Shown one piece after another: positions 22,690-31,777 of a stretch of DNA of 45,020 nt. The notes under the pieces are model-generated. The model did not search any database. It had not been told where the DNA came from and saw only the letters and a program-made list of their open reading frames with translations. This DNA comes from Bacillota bacterium (GTDB lineage Bacteria > Bacillota > Dethiobacteria > DTU022), in contig JAGYMW010000006.1 of NCBI GenBank assembly GCA_018400435.1, positions 1 through 45,020 of the forward strand, read 5' to 3'. Within the stretch, counting starts at the first letter, position 1, and each line of letters starts with the position of its first letter. A program made the position numbers and the translations under genes.

Positions 22690-25449
22690 ATGGATTACCG
22701 GGACACATTAAACTTACCACAGACTGATTTCCCAATGCGAGCCAACCTGCCGAATAGAGAACCGGAAATGCTCGAACGATGGGCTAAAATGGATATCAAT
22801 AAAATGGCGAGAGATAAGCGCCGTGAGGCGCCGAACTATATTCTTCATGACGGGCCTCCCTATGCCAATGGTAGCATTCATATGGGAACAGCTCTGAATA
22901 AAGTGCTCAAGGATATTATCAACAAGTACAAAACTATGTGCGGCTTTGATTGTCCTTATGTGCCGGGTTGGGATACTCATGGGTTACCTATAGAGCACCA
23001 GATTATCAAGACTAACAAGGTGAACAGGAAAGAAATTTCCGATATTGAATTTCGCCAAATGTGTCGTGACTATGCCCTGAAATATGTCGACATCCAGAGA
23101 GAACAATTTAAGAGACTGGGCGTTCGCGGCGACTGGGATAACCCTTACCTGACTCTGAAGCCGGCTTTTGAAGGACGGCAGATCAAGATATTTGGCGCTA
23201 TGGCTGAACGCGGTTATATATACAAGGGTATGAGACCTGTATACTGGTGCGCAAACTGTGAAACCGCTCTGGCGGAGGCAGAAATTGAATATGGCAATAA
23301 AATATCTGACGCTATTTATGTTAAGTTCCCGCTGGTTGATGACCGGGGTCTTCTGGGCGGAGTTGAGAATCGATACTGCCTGATTTGGACTACTACAGCA
23401 TGGACGATTCCGGCCAACCTGGCTATAGCTGTCCATAATGATTTCGAGTATGTCCTTGTTGACGCCGGTGATGAACAGTACCTGCTGGCTGAAGAACTTC
23501 TTGGAGAAGTTTCAGCTAAAGTTGGTGCTGAGAAACCCTGGATGGTTTTAAAGCGCTTCCGCGGCAGTGAACTTACAGGCATGCGTTGTCGCCATCCCCT
23601 TTTTGATCGCGAATCAATTCTTCTTCACGGGGACCATGTCACCCTCGAGCAGGGCACGGGAATGGTGCACATTGCGCCGGGGCATGGTTACGAAGACTTT
23701 ATTGTTGGACGGGAAAACGATCTGCCGATGCTGAGCCCTCTCAATGATCAGGGTATGTTTACTGATGAAGCAGGTCCCTATGCCGGAATGCATTATGAAA
23801 AGGGAGGACGGAAGGTCATCGAAGATCTGAGAGAAGCAGGCTTTCTCCTTAGTTCTGCCTCTTTTGAGCACCAGTACCCAAACTGCTGGCGCTGCAAAAA
23901 GCCTGTTCTCTACAGGGCAACCGAGCAGTGGTTTGCTTCTGTGGAAGGATTCCGGAAGGAAGCCCTGGAGGCGATCAAAAAAGTTAAATGGACACCTTCC
24001 TGGGGTGAAGAACGCATCTACAACATGGTGGCGGAAAGACAGGACTGGTGTATATCCCGACAGAGGGTATGGGGGGTGCCGATCCCGATCTTTTACTGCC
24101 TTTCATGTGGAAAACCAATTATCAATAAAGAAACCATTGCTGCGGTCAGCGAACTGTTTACCCACGAAGGTTCTGACGCCTGGTTTGCGCGTGAAGCTAA
24201 AGAGATACTACCGGATGGGTTCAGCTGTCCTCACTGTGGCCATGATCAGTTTCGCAAAGAAAAGGATACCATGGATGTGTGGTTTGACTCCGGTTCAAGT
24301 CACGATGCAGTATTAGAAACCCGCCCTGATTTACGGTGGCCCGCCGATCTTTACCTTGAAGGCAGCGACCAGTATCGCGGCTGGTTCCATTCATCGCTGC
24401 TTACTGCGGTGGCGACCAGGGGCGAGCCGCCTTATAAAGCGGTTCTCAGCCACGGCTGGGTTGTTGACGGAGAAGGTAAAAAAATGTCAAAATCGCTGGG
24501 CAATGTCATTGCTCCGGAACAAATTATTAAGCGCTACGGGGCAGATATCCTGCGGTTGTGGGTATCTTCAGCTGATTTCACCAGTGATGTTCACCTGTCT
24601 GAAAACATTCTGAAACAGCTGATTGAAGTTTATCGCAAAATCCGCAACACGGTCCGTTTTCTGCTGGGAAGTTGCCGGGATTTTGATCCGGCCGTCCACA
24701 CTGTTGATTATGAAGATATGGAGGAGCTTGACCGCTGGGCTCTCGGCCGTCTGGGTAGCCTAATTAAAAAGGTAACCCGTTATTATGAGAACTATGAATA
24801 TCACCAATTTTTCCATGCCGTCCACAATTTTTGCGTAGTGGACATGAGCAGTTTTTATCTTGATGTGCTAAAAGATCGTCTCTATTGCTCGGCTCCGGAT
24901 GATCCGGACCGCCGTTCGGCACAAACTGTGCTTTCAATTATTCTTGAACATCTTGTTTTGCTGATGGCTCCGATTCTGACTTTTACCGCGGAGGAGATAT
25001 GGCAACATCTGCCCGGGAAGCGACCGGAGAGCGTGCAGCTGGCCGACTGGCCGGAGCCGGATCCGATCTGGGAAGACGGTGAGCTGGCAGAACGTTGGGA
25101 GATTCTACTGGCTGTTCGTGATGAAGTGACCAGGTCTCTTGAACAGGCCCGCAAAGATAAGATCATCGGCGGTTCGCTGGAAGCATCAGTTGAGATCTGG
25201 GTTGAGCCGCAGGCCTATGATCTCCTGAAGCAGTACAATGATTTTTTAGCTGAACTCTTTATTGTATCCAGAGCCAGCCTGGCTGGGAAAAGTGAAGATG
25301 CCCCGGCTAAAGCAGTTGAAGGGCTGCGTTTTCCGGTAAAAATCAGAATAAAAAAAGCTGGCGGGCATAAATGCCCTCGCTGTTGGATTTATACTGATTC
25401 GGAAGGGGAACTTTGCTCACGCTGCCGGAAAGTGGTTGACGGCCTTTAA
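22690..25449 (+). CDS. ileS: Isoleucyl-tRNA synthetase
   Basis: A class I aminoacyl-tRNA synthetase that charges tRNA-Ile. The HIGH motif is HMGT (64-67, in PYANGSIHMGT), KMSKS lies at 598-602, and the CP1 editing domain (TTTAWTIPANLAI, MVHIAPGHG) lies between. The C-terminus carries a zinc finger of two CxxC pairs (CPRC and CSRC, about 894-913), as in bacterial-type IleRS. At 919 residues the length is typical. ATG 22690 follows CTGGAGGAG; the frame upstream to 22633 overlaps the T-box terminator and is rejected. It is controlled by the T-box directly upstream. Confidence 0.98.
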   Translation: MDYRDTLNLPQTDFPMRANLPNREPEMLERWAKMDINKMARDKRREAPNYILHDGPPYANGSIHMGTALNKVLKDIINKYKTMCGFDCPYVPGWDTHGLPIEHQIIKTNKVNRKEISDIEFRQMCRDYALKYVDIQREQFKRLGVRGDWDNPYLTLKPAFEGRQIKIFGAMAERGYIYKGMRPVYWCANCETALAEAEIEYGNKISDAIYVKFPLVDDRGLLGGVENRYCLIWTTTAWTIPANLAIAVHNDFEYVLVDAGDEQYLLAEELLGEVSAKVGAEKPWMVLKRFRGSELTGMRCRHPLFDRESILLHGDHVTLEQGTGMVHIAPGHGYEDFIVGRENDLPMLSPLNDQGMFTDEAGPYAGMHYEKGGRKVIEDLREAGFLLSSASFEHQYPNCWRCKKPVLYRATEQWFASVEGFRKEALEAIKKVKWTPSWGEERIYNMVAERQDWCISRQRVWGVPIPIFYCLSCGKPIINKETIAAVSELFTHEGSDAWFAREAKEILPDGFSCPHCGHDQFRKEKDTMDVWFDSGSSHDAVLETRPDLRWPADLYLEGSDQYRGWFHSSLLTAVATRGEPPYKAVLSHGWVVDGEGKKMSKSLGNVIAPEQIIKRYGADILRLWVSSADFTSDVHLSENILKQLIEVYRKIRNTVRFLLGSCRDFDPAVHTVDYEDMEELDRWALGRLGSLIKKVTRYYENYEYHQFFHAVHNFCVVDMSSFYLDVLKDRLYCSAPDDPDRRSAQTVLSIILEHLVLLMAPILTFTAEEIWQHLPGKRPESVQLADWPEPDPIWEDGELAERWEILLAVRDEVTRSLEQARKDKIIGGSLEASVEIWVEPQAYDLLKQYNDFLAELFIVSRASLAGKSEDAPAKAVEGLRFPVKIRIKKAGGHKCPRCWIYTDSEGELCSRCRKVVDGL

Positions 25450-25665
25450 TTTTCGCTGTCATTATTTGCCGGGCTGTGTTAAAATAGGAAACGCTAACGA
25501 GAGGATTCAAAAATGTTCAAATTGACCTCAAAATGCCAATAAATGAAGTTATCCGGCGGTACAACAACAGTTTAGGAATGTTTTTCCGCTGTTGATCTCA
25601 GTACTGCAAGGAAAGAATAAGAGAACCAACAGGTATGATGCCTAAACCGGGGGAGGGAGGGAAAT
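25450..25665 (+). other. Leader region upstream of lspA
   Basis: A 216-bp gap. TGTTAAAAT near 25480 looks like an extended -10 box, with no good -35. A hairpin with stem CAACAG (25565-25570) / CTGTTG (25589-25594) and an inner GGAA/TTCC pair lies mid-way and has no T run, so it is not a terminator. A 9-codon frame (ATG 25514) follows a GAGAGGA, but there is no evidence that it is expressed. Confidence 0.3.
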
Positions 25666-26127
25666 TTGAGCCTTATCTTGATTGCAGCTGTTGTTATTGT
25701 TTTGGACCAGCTGAGCAAATACATGATCGCCAGCTCCATGAAGATGGGGCAGTCCATTACAGTGATCGAAAATTTTTTTTATATCACCTATGTTCGCAAT
25801 CCAGGGGCAGCTTTCGGTATGTTTCCCTATCAGACAGTATTTTTTGTCGTGATCACCGTCATCGTGGTCCTGGTAATAATCTATTATTATCGCCTCCTAA
25901 CAAAGGGACATCGTTGGCTGCGTGTGGCCCTTGCCCTGCAGCTGGGCGGTGCCCTGGGTAACCTGATCGATCGCGTTAGAGGGGGGTATGTGACTGACTT
26001 CCTTAATTTTACAGTATGGCCGCCGGTTTTTAATCTGGCTGATTCGGCAATCGTTATCGGCATTGCCTTTTTCGTGATCGCTTTTTGGCGCGACAGCAAT
26101 TCGATAAAAGAGCTTGAGAGGAGCTAA
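25666..26127 (+). CDS. lspA: Lipoprotein signal peptidase LspA
   Basis: A membrane aspartyl protease that removes signal peptides from prolipoproteins after Lgt acts. Its 153 residues contain four membrane segments and the conserved motifs DQLSK (14-18), RNPGAAFG (44-51), GNLIDR (98-103) and VTDFLNF with catalytic D111, plus FNLADSAI with D126. The start is TTG 25666 after GGGAGGGAGGG. It is followed 4 nt later by lgt, so the two lipoprotein-processing enzymes are encoded together. Confidence 0.96.
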   Translation: MSLILIAAVVIVLDQLSKYMIASSMKMGQSITVIENFFYITYVRNPGAAFGMFPYQTVFFVVITVIVVLVIIYYYRLLTKGHRWLRVALALQLGGALGNLIDRVRGGYVTDFLNFTVWPPVFNLADSAIVIGIAFFVIAFWRDSNSIKELERS

Positions 26128-26131
26128 GTTA

Positions 26132-26920
26132 ATGTATCCTGAGTTGTTCACCATTGGTAATTTAACCATTCATTCATATGGATTAATGATTTCCCTGGCT
26201 GTTCTTGTAGCGGTAATGGCAGTTTACAGGGAAGCGCCGCGGGAAAATATTAACCCCGATCACGTTCTGGAAGCTGTAATTGTTGCCGCTCTGACGGGAC
26301 TGATCGGGGCGCGCCTTCTTTATATGCTGCTGAACTGGGATTATTACAGCGGGCGGTTTATCAGCTCCTTTTTTGTTCAGTTCGAAGGGCTCTCTTTTTA
26401 CGGTGCTTTTTTTGGCGGCACTCTTGCCCTATTTTTCTGGAGTTATTATCGTAAGATCGGTTTTTTGAAGATGGCTGATTTACTTGCTCCATACCTGGCT
26501 CTCGGATATGCTATTGGCAGGGTGGGGTGTTTCCTCAATGGTTGTTGTTACGGTAAGGAATCTACTGTTCCCTGGGCTTTGCCCATCAGGATTGGCGATC
26601 CTGTCCTGCGTCACCCGGTTCAGCTGTACGCAATTGTCCTGGCAGTGATCATTTTTATCATTCTCAAGCGTATCCGGCCCCGGAGGCCTTTTGTCGGGTT
26701 CCAATTTATTTTTCTGTTTACTCTTTATGGTACCTTGCGTTTTACCACCGAATTTTTCCGCTTTGGCGAAATCGGCCTGCTCGGTTTAACTTTAGCACAG
26801 TGGTTCAGCCTGGGGCTGATTGTTGTTTCGCTGTCTGCTATTGCTCTCTTCAATTACTTTCAGCCGAAGGGAAAAGAACCGAAAAAAAGTAAGAAAAAAC
26901 GAAAGGCTGCCCAAAAATGA
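26132..26920 (+). CDS. lgt: Prolipoprotein diacylglyceryl transferase Lgt
   Basis: A polytopic membrane enzyme that transfers diacylglycerol from phosphatidylglycerol to the lipobox cysteine. The N-terminal IHSYGLMI (H14) and the Lgt signature GRVGCFLNGCCYG (about 129-141, with R130) are present. The C-terminus is a basic lysine-rich tail. ATG 26132 has GAGAGGAG upstream and lies 4 nt after the lspA stop; it is preferred to the start at 26114. It overlaps rluD by 4 bp. Confidence 0.96.
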   Translation: MYPELFTIGNLTIHSYGLMISLAVLVAVMAVYREAPRENINPDHVLEAVIVAALTGLIGARLLYMLLNWDYYSGRFISSFFVQFEGLSFYGAFFGGTLALFFWSYYRKIGFLKMADLLAPYLALGYAIGRVGCFLNGCCYGKESTVPWALPIRIGDPVLRHPVQLYAIVLAVIIFIILKRIRPRRPFVGFQFIFLFTLYGTLRFTTEFFRFGEIGLLGLTLAQWFSLGLIVVSLSAIALFNYFQPKGKEPKKSKKKRKAAQK

Positions 26921-27870
26921 GCGGTGCTGAAGGACCACAAACTTTTTTCACCGTTTCTGCCGAAAGTGAAGGAGTGCGCCTTGATCGTCTTCTTACCTTG
27001 ATGATCGACAATCTTTCCCGTAGCAGGGCTCAAAGGTTGATTGCAGAGGGCATGGTGCACATTGATGGAGAGGCCTGTCGAGAAAAGAAATATTGTCCCC
27101 GGGAGAGATCGCGGGTTACGGTGATTATCCCTCCACTGGAAAAGATGACAGTCGAGCCGGAAGCAATACGGCTCGATATTGTTTATGAAGATAAAGAACT
27201 TCTGGTTGTCAACAAACCACGGGGTATGGTGGTCCATCCGGCGCCTGGCCACAGCCGGGGCACCCTGGTTAATGCTCTTCTTGCTCACTGCAAGGATCTT
27301 TCGGGAATCGGTGGGGTCATGCGGCCGGGCATTGTGCATCGCCTGGATAAGGATACTTCCGGGCTGCTGCTGGTGGCCAAAAATGATTACAGCCATCGTT
27401 CACTTTCAACCCAGTTGAAAGCAAGGAAGGTAAGCCGGGAATATATTGCCCTGGTTATCGGCACGGTAAAGCCGGAGAAAGGGCGAATTGACGCTCCTGT
27501 GGGGCGCCATCCTGTTCACCGTCAGAAAATGGCCGTTGTAGAAGGCGGTAGGAGAGCAGTAACCAGTTACCGGGTCCTGAAGTATTATAACGGCTACACC
27601 CTGCTTTTTCTCAAGCTGGAAACAGGTCGCACTCACCAGATCAGGGTTCACCTTGCTCATATCGGTTATCCGGTGGTTGGCGATCCCGTTTATGCCCTAT
27701 CAAAGGGTCGTGATCTGCCTCCCGAACTGGATGTTCCGCAAGCCCTTCATGCCCGGCGGATCAGCTTCATACATCCTCGTTCCGGCCTCATGATGACCTT
27801 TTCCGTTCCCCTGCCGCCGGAATTTAAAAAAGGCCTGATTTTGCTGCGGGAGCAGGCTGGCTCTTCCTGA
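26917..27870 (+). CDS. rluD: RluA/RluD-family 23S rRNA pseudouridine synthase
   Basis: A 317-residue pseudouridine synthase with an N-terminal S4 domain (about 17-75) and the RluA catalytic domain. The catalytic aspartate is D144 in HRLDKDTSGLL. The KPRGMVVHPAPGH and RTHQIRVH motifs are also present. By domain layout it matches RluD/YlyB, which modifies 23S rRNA helix 69; the exact sites cannot be read from sequence. ATG 26917 overlaps the lgt stop. It converges on rqcH, with 28 bp between the two stops and no terminator seen. Confidence 0.93.
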   Translation: MSGAEGPQTFFTVSAESEGVRLDRLLTLMIDNLSRSRAQRLIAEGMVHIDGEACREKKYCPRERSRVTVIIPPLEKMTVEPEAIRLDIVYEDKELLVVNKPRGMVVHPAPGHSRGTLVNALLAHCKDLSGIGGVMRPGIVHRLDKDTSGLLLVAKNDYSHRSLSTQLKARKVSREYIALVIGTVKPEKGRIDAPVGRHPVHRQKMAVVEGGRRAVTSYRVLKYYNGYTLLFLKLETGRTHQIRVHLAHIGYPVVGDPVYALSKGRDLPPELDVPQALHARRISFIHPRSGLMMTFSVPLPPEFKKGLILLREQAGSS

Positions 27871-27898
27871 TCCGGACGATATGCATTATACTGTTCTG

Positions 27899-29632
27899 TC
27901 ATCCCAGATTGAACCGTTCACGGAAGGTTTTATCACGTGGATTGACGGTGATTGTTTCGTAATTCTCGTAGAAGACAGCTCCTGGTTTGCCGCCCGGCCG
28001 GCGGCGGACATGGCGAATTTCGGTGTAGTCTACCTCGATTACCCCGCTTTCTTGACCTTTGCTGAAATAGGCAGCCAGGAAAGCCGCTTCTTCAAGATCT
28101 TCCTGCGGCGGCGGATAGGAAACTTCTTTCAGGATGACGTGGCTGCCGGGCAAAGCCCGCACGTGAAACCAGGTGTCATGGCGAACAGCCGATTTAAAAG
28201 TGATATAATCATTTTGACGGTTATTTCTGCCTACCATAATGGTCCGGCCGCCGGTCGTTTTGAAGACAAGAGGCTGAGGTTTTTCCAGGCTTTTGCTGCG
28301 GGTTTTAGTTTTTTTCTTTTTCTTAAGGTAGCCGGATTCCAGAAGTTCCTCCCGAATTTCTTCAAGCGAAGTCCCGGTGGTTCTGTCAATTGTATAGATG
28401 AGGTCCCGGCAATATTCCATCTCGTTCCTGGTTTTTCTGATCTGCTTCTGAATTTTTTTGAAGCCCTGCCGGGCTTTGCGATAGCGGCGAAAATAACGCT
28501 GGGCATTGGCTACGGCCGACAGGGACGGATCGAGTGGTATGACGATTTCTCTGTCCGTTTCGTAAAGATGGGGCAGAACCGTCTCAACTGACCCGACGGT
28601 GACCCGATCTCCGTAAGTGAGAAGGGTTTCACCATAAAGACGGTATTCAGAGGCCCTGGTGGAAGCGGAAAGTTCCTTTTTTTGCTGGTGCAGCTTATTT
28701 TTCAGGATGGCCAGCCTTTTTTCAACGGCGCCGGATAGTTGCTTTCTCCATTGGTTTTGCTGCTCTTCGCAGATCTGTTTTTGATAGATTTCATCGAGCA
28801 TCTCGTTGAAACTGCCATATTCGATTTGCCGGTATTCCTGCAGGTGAGTCAGTGGAGTTGCTGCATAGAGGGCTCGTTCGGGAAGGTAGACGGGCTTGAG
28901 GGCGGCGGGACCGTTTTCCTGAAAAAGGTTTTCTATTTCGTGATGGAGCTGTTCAGAAAGGGACATCGATTCTTTGTTTTTTCCCCTGAGCCGGTAAGCC
29001 AGTTCATCGGCCAAAACCGGGCTGATGCCCATAATCCTACCGTTGATCAGGGCAGACAGATGGTCGCTATTATTCAATTCATTCTCGAGGGCGGCATGGA
29101 GGTCCCTGGCTGACATCTCCAGGGGATTTAATTTGCCCTGCGGGGAGGGGACCGGCCGGTAAGACTCGCCGGGGAAAACGGGTCTAATGGGATTCCTCTC
29201 TGCAGAAGCGGTTTTTAGCGCTCCGAGAATGGTATTTTTATCATCCAAAAGAATCAGGTTGCTGCGCCGGCCCATAATTTCCGCCATCAATTTTACAGGA
29301 GGAATACCCGCTGGAGGGGAAAGGGTTATGGTCAGTATTCTTTCCGTGGGTGGGTTGTCCAGCTTTTTGATTCGCCCTCCGATAAGGTACTTGCGCAACA
29401 GCATGCAAAATGAAGAGGGGTGAGATTTCCCTTTTTTGCGCTGTTTGGTCAGGTGAATACGAGCATGGGCAGGATTTACTGAAAGCAGGAGATTGATCTG
29501 CCTGCTGAGGTGATAAAAATGAATTACTATTTCCAGATCGTCCGGTTCAAAAACATTCTGGATCAGGGCGCCGGGTAGGACATCCTGCAGCTCATCAGTA
29601 ACCGCTTTCATTGTTAAGGCGTCATATGGCAT
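27899..29632 (-). CDS. rqcH: Ribosome quality control protein RqcH (NFACT family)
   Basis: A 577-residue NFACT protein (older name fibronectin-binding protein A). It binds split 50S subunits with stalled peptidyl-tRNA and directs C-terminal alanine tailing. It has an N-terminal NFACT-N domain starting MPYDALTMKAV, a middle coiled-coil region (about 260-440) and a C-terminal NFACT-R domain with HDTWFHVRALPGSHVIL. At the position of the family D97-R98 pair it has E97-R98. The start at 29632 fits the family, has GGGAGTGG upstream and lies just after a promoter, so the 22-residue longer frame is rejected. Confidence 0.95.
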   Translation of the reverse strand: MPYDALTMKAVTDELQDVLPGALIQNVFEPDDLEIVIHFYHLSRQINLLLSVNPAHARIHLTKQRKKGKSHPSSFCMLLRKYLIGGRIKKLDNPPTERILTITLSPPAGIPPVKLMAEIMGRRSNLILLDDKNTILGALKTASAERNPIRPVFPGESYRPVPSPQGKLNPLEMSARDLHAALENELNNSDHLSALINGRIMGISPVLADELAYRLRGKNKESMSLSEQLHHEIENLFQENGPAALKPVYLPERALYAATPLTHLQEYRQIEYGSFNEMLDEIYQKQICEEQQNQWRKQLSGAVEKRLAILKNKLHQQKKELSASTRASEYRLYGETLLTYGDRVTVGSVETVLPHLYETDREIVIPLDPSLSAVANAQRYFRRYRKARQGFKKIQKQIRKTRNEMEYCRDLIYTIDRTTGTSLEEIREELLESGYLKKKKKTKTRSKSLEKPQPLVFKTTGGRTIMVGRNNRQNDYITFKSAVRHDTWFHVRALPGSHVILKEVSYPPPQEDLEEAAFLAAYFSKGQESGVIEVDYTEIRHVRRRPGGKPGAVFYENYETITVNPRDKTFRERFNLG

Positions 29633-29655
29633 CGCGTTATCCACTCCCGGCCTCA

Positions 29656-29684
29656 AGTATAATTCTTCAGGCTCAGGAAGGCAA
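29656..29684 (-). promoter_or_regulatory. Promoter of rqcH
   Basis: On the minus strand TTGCCT (29684-29679) and TATACT (29661-29656) are 17 bp apart. The predicted transcription start is near 29649, leaving a leader of about 17 nt before the ATG at 29632. This placement inside the upstream open frame supports the shorter RqcH start. Confidence 0.65.
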
Positions 29685-29705
29685 CCGTTGGGTTTCATTT
29701 ACAGC

Positions 29706-29734
29706 TTGAGATTGGCCCGATTTGATGTTAAGAT
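29706..29734 (+). promoter_or_regulatory. Promoter of yicC-remA-gmk operon
   Basis: TTGAGA (29706-29711) and TAAGAT (29729-29734) are 17 bp apart, divergent from the rqcH promoter and 37 bp before the yicC ATG. Confidence 0.5.
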
Positions 29735-29770
29735 TAACGCAGTTAAAAATAAGTCCCGGGAGATAAAACA

Positions 29771-30646
29771 ATGATTAAAAGCATGACCGGATACGGAAGA
29801 GGATGTGGTAGTGCCAGTGGGTTTGTTTTTTTGGCGGAGTTGAGATCAGTTAATCACCGCTATGCCGATCTGGTCCTTCGGCTGCCCCGTGAGCTGTATT
29901 TCCTTGAGGATCAGATTCGCCGCCTGCTTTTGACTGATATTAAAAGAGGGCGGGTGGAAGTATCCCTCAGTTTGAATGAGACGCCCGCCGGTATGCGCCA
30001 GGTCGGGGTTAATTATGATCTGGCCGAGGATTATTACAGGGCTTTGCGAAAAATGACGGAACGCCTGAAGCTTCTTGAAGAAGTCAAACTGGTTCACCTT
30101 TTGCAAATGCCTGAGCTTTTTAAGCCGGCTGCCCTGGAGTTGACTGAAGAGCAGGTCTGGCCGGCTGTTAGTGAGGCGCTGCGTGAAGCATTGGATCAGC
30201 TACTGGGACAGCGGCAGGCTGAAGGAGAAAATCTTTACCGCGATCTTTCTGCCAGATGCGACAGCCTTGCCGAACTGGCAGCAGTGGCGACTGAAAGAGC
30301 GGAAGAAGCAAAGGAAGAGTGCCGTAGCCGAATGTATGAAAAATTTCAGGAACTACTCAGCGGAAATTTTGAAGAAACCCGATTGTTGATGGAATGTGCG
30401 ATGCTTGTTGAAAGAATGGGTGTAGATGAAGAACTGGTTCGACTGAAAAGTCATATTGAAGCATTTCGGACTGCCCTGGAAGATAGTGAACCGACGGGAC
30501 GAAAACTTGATTTCATTGCCCAGGAAATGTTTCGTGAGGTGAATACTATTGGTTCAAAAGCAGGCGATTATAAACTAACCAGCATCGTCGTCGATCTGAA
30601 AGCTGAACTGGAAAAAATTCGAGAGCAAATTCAGAACCTGGAGTAG
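29771..30646 (+). CDS. yicC: YicC family endoribonuclease
   Basis: A 291-residue protein of the YicC/YloC family, shown in E. coli and Bacillus to be an endoribonuclease. The N-terminal signature [11 protein letters not shown] and the C-terminal [20 protein letters not shown], ending in [15 protein letters not shown], are typical. ATG 29771 follows CGGGAGA. It heads the yicC-remA-gmk-rpoZ-coaBC gene string, the same order as Bacillus yloC-remA-gmk-rpoZ-coaBC. Confidence 0.95.
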   Translation: MIKSMTGYGRGCGSASGFVFLAELRSVNHRYADLVLRLPRELYFLEDQIRRLLLTDIKRGRVEVSLSLNETPAGMRQVGVNYDLAEDYYRALRKMTERLKLLEEVKLVHLLQMPELFKPAALELTEEQVWPAVSEALREALDQLLGQRQAEGENLYRDLSARCDSLAELAAVATERAEEAKEECRSRMYEKFQELLSGNFEETRLLMECAMLVERMGVDEELVRLKSHIEAFRTALEDSEPTGRKLDFIAQEMFREVNTIGSKAGDYKLTSIVVDLKAELEKIREQIQNLE

Positions 30647-30665
30647 AGGCAAAGGGGGTTTGACA

Positions 30666-30938
30666 ATGTCAACAAGGCTGATCAACATCGGGTTCGGCAA
30701 TATCGTTTCCGCGGGGCGGATTATCGCTATTGTCAGCCCGGAATCGGCACCGATTAAAAGAGTAATCACTGAAGCACGTGAGAGGGGTATCCTGATTGAT
30801 GCGACCTACGGCCGCCGTACCAGGGCGGTAATTGTTGCCGACAGCGGACATATTATTCTTTCTGCTGTCCAGCCGGAAACCGTCAAGCACCGCCTTCAGG
30901 CTAAAGGAAACAGTGTTGAAGGCGAGGATCTGGAATAA
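30666..30938 (+). CDS. remA: RemA/DUF370 DNA-binding regulator
   Basis: A 90-residue protein matching RemA, with [27 protein letters not shown] and [21 protein letters not shown]. RemA binds DNA as an oligomer; in Bacillus it activates matrix and osmoprotection genes, and in Clostridia its targets are less known. ATG 30666 follows AAAGGGGG with 7-nt spacing. It sits directly between yicC and gmk. Confidence 0.95.
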   Translation: MSTRLINIGFGNIVSAGRIIAIVSPESAPIKRVITEARERGILIDATYGRRTRAVIVADSGHIILSAVQPETVKHRLQAKGNSVEGEDLE

Positions 30939-30954
30939 ACAACGGGAGGACCTG

Positions 30955-31560
30955 ATGGCCGAAGGAATCTTACTGATAATATCCGGCCCTTCCGGAGTAG
31001 GCAAGGGAACGGTCTGCCGCAGGTTGTTGGAAATACGTAAGGAGCTTGAAGTATCGGTTTCTTCTACTACCAGACCGCCGCGGCCGGGGGAAATAGAAGG
31101 GCGGGAATATATATTCACCGACAGGGACAGCTTTGAAGCGATGATCAACAAAGGCGCTTTTCTTGAATGGGCTGTTGTGCACGGATATTATTATGGAACA
31201 CGCCGGATGGTTGTTGAGGAAGCTTTATCTCACGGCGAAGATTTGATTTTGGAGATAGACGTTCAGGGCGCAGCCCAGGTAAGGATGAAAATGCCCGAGG
31301 CCGTTTCGGTTTTTCTCGCTCCGCCATCGATCAAAATTCTGGAAAAAAGAATCGACGGTCGGGGGACGGAAGATGCACAGCGCATCAAGGATCGCCTGGT
31401 TACCGCCCGCCGGGAAATGAAAGTTTATCATCGTTATGATTACGTAGTAGTCAATAATACAGTGGAAAAAGCAGCTTCCCTGATCAATTCCATCATTGAT
31501 GTCGAGAAGTGCAAAGTCAGTCGGGGAGCCCGGCCGCCGGACACAGGAGGTGATTCCTAA
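30955..31560 (+). CDS. gmk: Guanylate kinase
   Basis: Phosphorylates GMP to GDP with ATP. Its 201 residues have the P-loop GPSGVGKGT (11-19), the GMP-binding STTRPPRPGEIEGREY region and the EIDVQGAAQV motif. ATG 30955 follows GGGAGGA; the longer frame from 30832 overlaps remA and is rejected. The last base overlaps the rpoZ start. Confidence 0.97.
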   Translation: MAEGILLIISGPSGVGKGTVCRRLLEIRKELEVSVSSTTRPPRPGEIEGREYIFTDRDSFEAMINKGAFLEWAVVHGYYYGTRRMVVEEALSHGEDLILEIDVQGAAQVRMKMPEAVSVFLAPPSIKILEKRIDGRGTEDAQRIKDRLVTARREMKVYHRYDYVVVNNTVEKAASLINSIIDVEKCKVSRGARPPDTGGDS

Positions 31561-31766
31561 TGATTTATCCTTCAGTAGATGATCTTTTAACGAAAGTTGA
31601 CAGCAAGTATACCCTGGTAATCGCCGCTGCTAAAAGAGCTCGCCAGCTTCGCAACGGTAGCAAAAAAACGATCAAAATAGATTACCGGAAGGATGTAACT
31701 ACTGCCCTTTATGAAATTGAAGCCGGCAATATTGAATATGAGCGCATCCGGGATAGTATCAAATAG
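31560..31766 (+). CDS. rpoZ: RNA polymerase omega subunit
   Basis: A 68-residue omega subunit that helps assemble RNA polymerase around beta-prime. It begins MIYPSVDDLLTKVDSKYTLV and has the AAAKRARQL helix typical of the family. ATG 31560 follows CAGGAGGTGAT, a strong binding site inside the gmk 3' end. The order gmk-rpoZ is conserved in most Firmicutes. Confidence 0.95.
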   Translation: MIYPSVDDLLTKVDSKYTLVIAAAKRARQLRNGSKKTIKIDYRKDVTTALYEIEAGNIEYERIRDSIK

Positions 31767-31777
31767 GAGTGTTTCCA

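Noticed and set aside
22539-22727. 62-codon + strand ORF over the T-box terminator
   Set aside because: It crosses the T-box, antiterminator and terminator and overlaps the ileS start in another frame.
27881-28591. 236-codon + strand ORF inside rqcH
   Set aside because: It lies entirely antisense to the well-supported rqcH frame, which has clear NFACT domains.
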